A stretch of DNA of 12,358 bases from JBGPLH01 sp041486365 [NCBI: Thermodesulfobacteriota bacterium] (lineage in GTDB: Bacteria > JAUYMQ01), in NCBI GenBank assembly GCA_041486365.1, contig JBGPLH010000066.1, forward strand, positions 1-12,358, in the 5' to 3' direction. Made by a program: the position numbers and the translations under genes. The stretch's first letter is position 1. Each line of letters begins with the position of its first letter. This document shows, piece by piece, positions 7,092-12,358 of this stretch. Under the pieces are notes generated by a model, which ran no database searches, was not told the DNA's origin, and was given only the letters and a program-made list of their open reading frames with translations.

Positions 7092-8066
7092 TCACATCTT
7101 CGAGAAGGGAAGCCCCCTGTCGCCCGGATGCTCCGCCTCGGCGTGAATCGCCGCAATGCGGGCCAGGGCTTCCGCGGAGAGGCCCGGCCTTCCCTCCCCC
7201 GCCCGCACGTTCGCCTCGGCCTGCGCCGGGGTCCTGGCGCCGGGGATCACCACCGAGACCAGGTCGCTCGAGAGCACGAACCGGAGCGCCGCTTCGGAGA
7301 GCGCGGGTGCCTCCGCGGGCACGAGGAACCGGAACCGCTCCGTCTGCTCCAGCCGCGCGACGAACTGCGCCCGCGTCCAGCGCCGGGACCGGTGGTCGTC
7401 CGGGGGAAACACGGTGCCGCGCGTCCACTTGCCCGCGAGCATCCCGAAGTCTAGCGGCGTGCGCGCCACGATCCCGATGCCCGAGGCGCGCACTTCCCCG
7501 GCGATCTCGCTCAGGAGCGAGGGGAAGTTCAGATTGCGCACGAGCTGGAGCGTGGCGGAGCCTCCCTGGGCCATCACGGCCCGGGCCTCGGGCGCGTCGC
7601 GCACGGAGACGCCGTAGAAGCGCACCTTCCCCTGTCTCACGAGGTCCTCCAGCGTCCCGAACACGCGCCCGTCACGGATCTCCTCGAGGGTCGGGTTGTG
7701 GAGCTGGTACAGATCGATGCGATCCGTGCCGAGCCGCTCCAGGCTCTTCTCGACGGCGAAGCGGAGGTAGCGGTCCGAGAAATCCTTGCGGAGCGGACCC
7801 TCGTAGAAGTTGTTCCCCACCTTCGTCGCGACGATCACGGCCTCGCGGCGCCCGGCGATGGCCTGCGCCACGAGCCGCTCGCTCCGCCCGTCGCCGTAGG
7901 TGTCGGCCGTGTCGATGAAGTTCACGCCGAGGTCCAGCGCGCGCCGGAGCGCCGTCACGCTCTCGCGGTCGTCCGTGGGGCCGAAGGCCTGTCCTCCGAT
8001 CGCCCAGGCGCCGAAGCCGACCTCCGACACCCGCAGGCCCGTTCTTCCCAGCGGTCGCATTCGCAT
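7092..8066 (-). CDS. Aldo/keto reductase
   Basis: This is a 324-residue cytoplasmic NAD(P)H-dependent oxidoreductase of the AKR superfamily (TIM barrel), close in layout to the YajO/Tas-type and L-glyceraldehyde-reductase-like bacterial groups. The catalytic tetrad is complete: D52 and Y57 in IDTADTYGDG, K82 in VATKVG and H123 in LYQLHNP. The RPLGRTGLRVSEVGFGAW opening is typical, as is the late SVVIPGARTPAQAEAN phosphate-binding region for the cofactor. Length is normal. The frame extends to a GTG at 8084, but the Shine-Dalgarno GGGGGGAG lies within that extension, 5 bases before ATG 8066. So 8066 (or ATG 8060 two codons later) is the likely start. It is divergent from the methyltransferase operon. 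Substrate cannot be told from sequence. Confidence 0.93.
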   Translation of the reverse strand: MRMRPLGRTGLRVSEVGFGAWAIGGQAFGPTDDRESVTALRRALDLGVNFIDTADTYGDGRSERLVAQAIAGRREAVIVATKVGNNFYEGPLRKDFSDRYLRFAVEKSLERLGTDRIDLYQLHNPTLEEIRDGRVFGTLEDLVRQGKVRFYGVSVRDAPEARAVMAQGGSATLQLVRNLNFPSLLSEIAGEVRASGIGIVARTPLDFGMLAGKWTRGTVFPPDDHRSRRWTRAQFVARLEQTERFRFLVPAEAPALSEAALRFVLSSDLVSVVIPGARTPAQAEANVRAGEGRPGLSAEALARIAAIHAEAEHPGDRGLPFSKM

Positions 8067-8102
8067 GGCGTCTCCCCCCGGCACCCGGCCTTCGCGCCCA
8101 TG

Positions 8103-8130
8103 GAGATACGGTATACTTCCGCGCCGTCAA
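8103..8130 (-). promoter_or_regulatory. Weak candidate promoter for the aldo/keto reductase gene
   Basis: On the minus strand TTGACG (8130-8125) and TATCTC (8108-8103) are separated by 16 bases and lie 37 bases upstream of ATG 8066. The -35 matches five of six positions and the -10 only three, so the call rests mainly on position in the divergent gap. Confidence 0.3.
8112..8117 (+). promoter_or_regulatory. Candidate -10 box for the methyltransferase-epimerase operon
   Basis: TATACT matches the sigma70 -10 consensus at five of six positions in an otherwise GC-rich gap, 50 bases before the GTG start at 8168. No good -35 lies at the right distance (TTCGCG at 8091-8096 is 15 bases away). It overlaps the spacer of the opposing candidate promoter. 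Confidence 0.35.
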
Positions 8131-8154
8131 GCACTCCCCGCCCCGCGCGACCCC

Positions 8155-8160
8155 GGAGGA
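8155..8160 (+). promoter_or_regulatory. Shine-Dalgarno supporting the GTG start at 8168
   Basis: GGAGGA sits 7 bases before GTG 8168, nearly perfect complementarity to the anti-Shine-Dalgarno. It decides for the GTG codon, since no ATG lies nearby in frame. Confidence 0.75.
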
Positions 8161-8167
8161 AGACATC

Positions 8168-8776
8168 GTGAAGCCAGGGGAGATCTCGCACCCGCACGCG
8201 CACGATCGGTCCCCCGCCGGCTTTCTCCTCCGATACGTGTCAGACTTTGTCGGCCCCCTCAGCGAGGGGGACCTCCGGCATCGAATCCCCCGCGGGCGGG
8301 CGCTGGACGTCGCGATGGGCGAAGGGCGGCACGCGCTCTACCTCGCGGCCCAAGGGTTCCGTGTCACGGGGATCGACCGGGACGCCGCGGCCGTCGCCCG
8401 CGCGAGGGCGAAGGCCGGCGACCGGGGACTGTCGATCGACGCCCGGGTGGCGGACCTCGAGCGGGAGGGGCGCGATCTGGTGGAGCCGGGCGCCTTCTCC
8501 CTCGTCGTGAACTTCCACTACCTGCAGCGCGATCTGATCCCGCGCCTTCGGGCCGCCCTTGCGCCGGGAGGCTGGATCCTCTTCGAGACCTTCACCTCCG
8601 ATCACCCGCGCGTGAGCCGCACGGGGCGCCCGTCGAACCCCGATTTCCTGCTGCGCCGGGGCGAGCTTCGGACTTGCTTCGAGGACCTTTCGGTGGTGGA
8701 GTATGAAGAAGGGGTCTTCCCGACGCGTGACGGCGACCGGCAGGCCGTGGCGCGCCTGGCGGCCTTCAAACCCTGA
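8168..8776 (+). CDS. Class I SAM-dependent methyltransferase (TehB-like)
   Basis: This 202-residue soluble methyltransferase has a Rossmann-like fold. Motif I is ALDVAMGEGRHALYLA (45-60), a DxAxGxG variant common in TehB-like and small-molecule methyltransferases. The acidic end of beta-2 is TGIDRD (D70 would bind the SAM ribose). VADLE (94-98) follows beta-3, and a motif-IV/post-motif region VVNFHYLQRDLIP...LAPGGWILFE (113-140) carries the conserved proline-glycine turn. The N-terminus is His-rich (HPHAH, residues 8-12). The acceptor substrate is not evident; tellurite, thiol or other small molecules are family possibilities only. GTG 8168 follows GGAGGA by 7 bases. Its TGA lies 15 bases before the preferred start of the next gene, which indicates co-transcription with the epimerase-like dehydrogenase. 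Confidence 0.9.
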   Translation: MKPGEISHPHAHDRSPAGFLLRYVSDFVGPLSEGDLRHRIPRGRALDVAMGEGRHALYLAAQGFRVTGIDRDAAAVARARAKAGDRGLSIDARVADLEREGRDLVEPGAFSLVVNFHYLQRDLIPRLRAALAPGGWILFETFTSDHPRVSRTGRPSNPDFLLRRGELRTCFEDLSVVEYEEGVFPTRDGDRQAVARLAAFKP

Positions 8777-8791
8777 ATGGGAGCGCCATCG

Positions 8792-9787
8792 ATGCAGGCA
8801 CTCGTGACGGGGGGGACGGGATTCCTCGGCGGCCACCTCGTCGAGCGGCTGGTGCGCCGCGGGGACAAGGTGCGCGTGCTCGTGCGGTCCACGAGCAACC
8901 TGACGCTGCTCCGCTCGCTCGGCGTGGAGCTGGCCACGGGTGACATCACCGACGCGGCCAGCGTGAAGATCGCGGCGAGCGGCGTCGACGCGGTCTTCCA
9001 CGCGGCGGCGCTGGCCTCCGACTACGGCCCGGCCGGGAAGTTCCGCAGGATGAACGTGGAAGGGACGCAGAACGTCATCGACGCCTGTCGCGACGAGCGC
9101 GTCCCGCGGCTCATCCACGTGAGCACCCAGAGCGTCGTCTTCGCCTTCGACGACCACCTCGGGACCGACGAGTCCCACCCGGTCCCGGCGCGCCACCGCG
9201 ATCCCTACAGCGCCACCAAGGCCGAGGCGGAGCGGCGCGTGCTGGCCGCCCACCGGGGGGCGCTCTTCACCACGGCGATCCGGCCCCACCTCATCTGGGG
9301 GCCGCGGGACACGACCTTCCTGCCGCGGATCGAGGCACTCGCCCGCAGGAACCAGCTCATCCTCGTCGACGACGGCCGCCAGCAGGTCTCGCTCTCCTAC
9401 GTGGATAACGTCGTGGACGCGCTGCTTCTGGGCGCCGAGCGGGACGGCGCCGGCGGCGAGGCCTTCTTCGTCGTGGACCGGGAGCCGGTCGGGATGCGCC
9501 GCTTCATCGCGTCGCTGTGCGAGGCCACGGGCGTCCCCGGTCCGAAGGGATCGGTCCCCTACGGGCTGGCCTTCGCGGCGGGCACGATGATCGAGGGGAT
9601 CTGGAAGCTGCTGGGAAAGGAGACGCCGCCGCCGATCTCGCGATACGGGGTGGCGGTGATCGGACGGAACATGGTCTTCAAGTGGGAGAAGGCGCACCAG
9701 CTGCTGGGCTACACGCCGGCGGTCGACTTCGAGGAAGGAATTCGCCGCATCGCGGCCTGGCGGGTGGAGACGGCGAGCCGCGCCTGA
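8792..9787 (+). CDS. NAD(P)-dependent epimerase/dehydratase, 3-beta-HSD-like extended SDR
   Basis: This 331-residue extended short-chain dehydrogenase has the cofactor motif TGGTGFLGG (6-14), RVLVRSTSN (28-36) downstream of beta-2, DITD (51-54), and FHAAALASDYG (69-79). The conserved serines HVSTQS (109-114) and the catalytic YSATK (Y139, K143) are present. RPHLIWGPRD and the SYVDNVVDALLLG segment are typical of the 3-beta-hydroxysteroid dehydrogenase / NAD-dependent epimerase group, which also holds sterol-4-carboxylate dehydrogenases, OleD and hopanoid-linked HpnA. Which of these applies cannot be read here. An in-frame ATG at 8777 directly follows the upstream stop, but GGGAG at 8779-8783 sits 8 bases before ATG 8792, so the later start is preferred. 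It is second in an operon with the methyltransferase and ends one base from the tail of the opposing kinase gene. Confidence 0.9.
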   Translation: MQALVTGGTGFLGGHLVERLVRRGDKVRVLVRSTSNLTLLRSLGVELATGDITDAASVKIAASGVDAVFHAAALASDYGPAGKFRRMNVEGTQNVIDACRDERVPRLIHVSTQSVVFAFDDHLGTDESHPVPARHRDPYSATKAEAERRVLAAHRGALFTTAIRPHLIWGPRDTTFLPRIEALARRNQLILVDDGRQQVSLSYVDNVVDALLLGAERDGAGGEAFFVVDREPVGMRRFIASLCEATGVPGPKGSVPYGLAFAAGTMIEGIWKLLGKETPPPISRYGVAVIGRNMVFKWEKAHQLLGYTPAVDFEEGIRRIAAWRVETASRA

Positions 9788-9788
9788 T

Positions 9789-12358
9789 TCAGATCTGGGG
9801 ACCGGCTTGGGTCTCGAAGGCGGGCGTCCGGGGAAGCACCACGGTGAAGGTGGCGCCCTCTCCGGGCCGGCTCTCCACCAGCACGCACCCGCCGTGCCGG
9901 ACCACGATCTCCCGGGAGATCGGTAGCCCCAGCCCGGTTCCCCGCTTCTCCCCCTTCGTCGTGACGAAGGGGCGGAAGATCTCCTCCTGCATCGCGGGCT
10001 CGATGCCGCACCCCGAGTCGCGTACCTCGAGCACCGCGCAGGGCCCGGCGACGCCCTCCGTCCCTTCCGGTGCGTAGCGCGTCGTGATCCGGAGATCACC
10101 CTCCTCCCGGACGGCGTGAATGGCGTTGGAGAGCAGGTTCACGATCACCTGCTTCACCTGCCCCTCGATGCAGCGGATCGACGGGAGCGCCGGGTCGTCC
10201 TCGCGGTGCACGCGGATGCGTCCCTTCGTGTGCCCGGAGAGCAGCAGCAGGCTCGACTTCACGCAGTCCGCCAGATCCGTGTCGCGCACCGCCTGCTCGT
10301 CGCGGCGGGAGTAGGTGCGCAGGTTGGAGAGGATCTCCGTCGCGCGTTTTCCGCCTTCCAGGAATCCCAGCACGAGGTCGTCGAGCTCCTCGAAGACCTG
10401 CTCCAGCTCGAGCTTCTCCACGAGTTGCCGAAGTGCGCCCTCCGGGGCACCCCCGGGCGTCGCCCCGTGCGCCTCCACCGACTTCACGAAGGTCTCGAGG
10501 TCGCGCACGTAGCGCTCCAGCGCCCGGGCATTGGAGGCGATGTACGTGATGGGCGTGGCCAGCTCGTGCGCGGTGCCCGCGAGCAACTCGCCGAGCGTGG
10601 CGAGCTTCTCCTGATGGATCAGCATCTCCTCCAGGCGCAGGCTCTCGGAAGCGAGCTCTTCGTTGCGTTGCGCCAGTTCGCGCTCCATGCGCCGCTGGCG
10701 CAGCAGACCCTCCACCCGCGCCCGGAACTCGGCCACGCTGAAGGGCTTGTAGAGGTACTCGTCGGCACCCCGCTGCATCCCCTCGATCTTCTCGTCCAGG
10801 CCCACCCGCGCCGTGACCAGCATGACGGGGATCCGGGCGGTGCCCTCCGATTCGCGCAGGCGCCTGCAGAGATCGAGCCCGTTCATGCCGGGCATCATCA
10901 CATCGGAGACGATCAGATCGGGGCGGAGCTGGGAGGCCAAGCCCAGCGCCTGCAACCCGTCGCGCGCCGTGACGACGCGGTAGGCGCCGCCCAGCGCGTC
11001 CGCCATGAAGCGGAGCATGTCGGGGTTGTCATCGACGACGAGCAGCGTCGGGGCACCGTCGGGGGCGGCGGCCACCGCGTAGGCGGCGGGCCCGGCCGCG
11101 TCCCCCTGGTCCCCGTCGGACAGCTCGAGTCCCACCAGGACGTTCGAGACACGCTCGGGCCCCTCCCCCTCCTTCACGGGCGCTTCGGGAAGACGGACGA
11201 TCGGAAGGCTCACGGTGAACGTCGATCCGCCGCCGGGGCGGCTCTCCACCTCCACCGCCCCGCCGTGCATCTCGGTGAATTCCTTCACGAGCGTGAGGCC
11301 CAGCCCGGTCCCGCCGTAGCGGCGGCGCAAGGAGCCGTCCGCCTGGGAGAAGCGCTCGAACAGGCGCGGGACGAACTCCGGTGCGATGCCGATCCCGGTG
11401 TCCGATACGTGAATCCGGATCGAGGCGCCCGTCTCCTCCGCGGTGAGGAGCACGCTCCCGCCGGCCGCCGTGAACTTGATCGCGTTGGAAAGCAGGTTGA
11501 GGACAATCTTCTCGAGCTTCTCCGGGTCCACCGCGGTGACCGGCAGGCCGCGATCGATCCGCCAGCCGAGCGAGATGCGCTTGCGCCGCGCGAGGGGGAG
11601 ACTCGCCCGCATGAGGTTCTCCAGGAACAACCCGAGGTCCGTGTTCTCCCGCTGCAGCGGCGCGCGCCGGGCGTCGATCTTCACGACGTCGAGCAGGTGG
11701 TTGATCTGGCGGAGGAGCCGGAGCCCGTTGTCGTACATCGTGGCGAGATACTCCCTCTGGGACTCCGGTACCGGGCCCCGCTCGCCGTTTATCATCGCCT
11801 CGAGCGGCGCCAGCAGCAGCGTGAGCGGCGTCCGGAGCTCGTGGCTCACGTTGGAGAAGAACTGCGACTTTGCCTCGGCCAGCTCCTTGAGCTGATCGTA
11901 GGCGTCCTTGAGCTCATGCCGCGAGAGGAACTCCAGGATCCGGATCCGCTCTCCCAGCCCGCCGCTCACCGTGCTGATGATCACCCCGGACACGAGGAAC
12001 GCGTTCCGGATCATGAAGAACGTGAGGTCGTCGATCGCGCGGCCGAACAGGGCGGGGACGAGGTACGTGAGATAGAAGACGCCCGAGAGCGTGAAGGCTT
12101 CCCTCTGCGTCACGGGGAAGAGGATGTTCATCCCGAACATCAGGAGCAGGAAACCCACCCAGTAGTCGCTGTGATAGGTCCCCGTTCCGTTGATCACGCA
12201 GGAGAGCATCACGCCCGTCGCCATGAGACAGGCGCGCTTCCAGCGCGGGGAGCTGCGGAGGTCGACCCGGAAGTAGGCAAGGACGAGGACGGCGTCGAGC
12301 GCCAGCCGGACGAGCAGGAACCATTGGAAGCGATCCCGGTAGGCGACGTAGTCGACGA
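9789..12358 (-). CDS. Hybrid sensor histidine kinase with two kinase cores (TM-HK-REC-HK), 5' end beyond the window
   Basis: The frame is open to the right edge, so the start is not seen; 855 residues are visible. Counting from the internal Met at 12224, four to five hydrophobic helices occupy the 44 residues before it and residues 1-90, forming a membrane sensor. A short coiled linker follows (91-120). Kinase core 1 has H128 in SHELRTP, the N box NLLSNAIKF (243-251), DTGIGI (275-280) and GGTGLGL (304-310). A receiver domain (393-510) has VVDDN, phospho-acceptor D441 in VSDVMMPGMNG and K493 in YKPF. After a coiled coil (512-540), kinase core 2 has H553 in AHELATP, N box NLLSNAI (696-702), DSGCGI (736-741) and GTGLGLP (762-768). 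All key residues are intact. No DNA-binding output is present, so a separate response regulator is expected. Signal unknown. The tail abuts the epimerase gene. Confidence 0.93.
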   Translation of the reverse strand, partial: VDYVAYRDRFQWFLLVRLALDAVLVLAYFRVDLRSSPRWKRACLMATGVMLSCVINGTGTYHSDYWVGFLLLMFGMNILFPVTQREAFTLSGVFYLTYLVPALFGRAIDDLTFFMIRNAFLVSGVIISTVSGGLGERIRILEFLSRHELKDAYDQLKELAEAKSQFFSNVSHELRTPLTLLLAPLEAMINGERGPVPESQREYLATMYDNGLRLLRQINHLLDVVKIDARRAPLQRENTDLGLFLENLMRASLPLARRKRISLGWRIDRGLPVTAVDPEKLEKIVLNLLSNAIKFTAAGGSVLLTAEETGASIRIHVSDTGIGIAPEFVPRLFERFSQADGSLRRRYGGTGLGLTLVKEFTEMHGGAVEVESRPGGGSTFTVSLPIVRLPEAPVKEGEGPERVSNVLVGLELSDGDQGDAAGPAAYAVAAAPDGAPTLLVVDDNPDMLRFMADALGGAYRVVTARDGLQALGLASQLRPDLIVSDVMMPGMNGLDLCRRLRESEGTARIPVMLVTARVGLDEKIEGMQRGADEYLYKPFSVAEFRARVEGLLRQRRMERELAQRNEELASESLRLEEMLIHQEKLATLGELLAGTAHELATPITYIASNARALERYVRDLETFVKSVEAHGATPGGAPEGALRQLVEKLELEQVFEELDDLVLGFLEGGKRATEILSNLRTYSRRDEQAVRDTDLADCVKSSLLLLSGHTKGRIRVHREDDPALPSIRCIEGQVKQVIVNLLSNAIHAVREEGDLRITTRYAPEGTEGVAGPCAVLEVRDSGCGIEPAMQEEIFRPFVTTKGEKRGTGLGLPISREIVVRHGGCVLVESRPGEGATFTVVLPRTPAFETQAGPQI

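Noticed and set aside
8240-10099. Minus-strand open frame of 619 codons across the methyltransferase and epimerase genes
   Set aside because: It runs antisense to two clear enzymes and into the kinase gene in another frame. Composition is Arg/Pro/His rich with no motif.

Overview
This is a high-GC window with dense coding on both strands and short intergenic gaps. It contains no RNA gene, CRISPR array, insertion sequence or phage gene that I can see. Two secreted beta-helix proteins, a large multi-TM hybrid histidine kinase, a carotenoid/squalene-type gene pair and a cobalamin-dependent queuosine enzyme together suggest a free-living Gram-negative bacterium from a high-GC lineage such as Myxococcota, Acidobacteriota, Eisenbacteria or Binatota. 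The sequence alone does not settle which.

Layout. At the left, on the minus strand, a FAD-dependent desaturase-type oxidoreductase (442-2076) overlaps by ATGA a squalene/phytoene synthase that runs off the window (1-445). Divergent from this pair is queG, epoxyqueuosine reductase (2150-3253). It ends at a strong hairpin that also faces the tail of the next minus-strand gene.

The centre (3334-6928) holds two minus-strand genes for exported right-handed parallel beta-helix proteins. They look like tandem paralogues. The longer one (712 aa) carries two different repeat arrays, apparently inserted in loops of the helix: about 219 residues of a Cys-containing 57-58-residue double repeat, and three exact 24-residue units each with four cysteines. 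Subtracting both inserts leaves about 421 residues, close to the 414 of its neighbour. A TTGACA / 17 bp / TAGGGT promoter candidate lies upstream of the 414-aa gene, and a hairpin lies between the two genes.

The right part holds an aldo/keto reductase (minus, 7092-8066), then divergently a class I methyltransferase and an NAD-dependent epimerase/3-beta-HSD-type dehydrogenase in one plus-strand operon (8168-9787). One base further, tail to tail, is the end of a hybrid sensor kinase (9789 to beyond 12358, minus) with the order TM region - HisKA - HATPase - REC - HisKA - HATPase.

Most genes are recognisable housekeeping or accessory enzymes. The least explained part is the repeat-bearing beta-helix gene. 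No defence or mobile system is visible.
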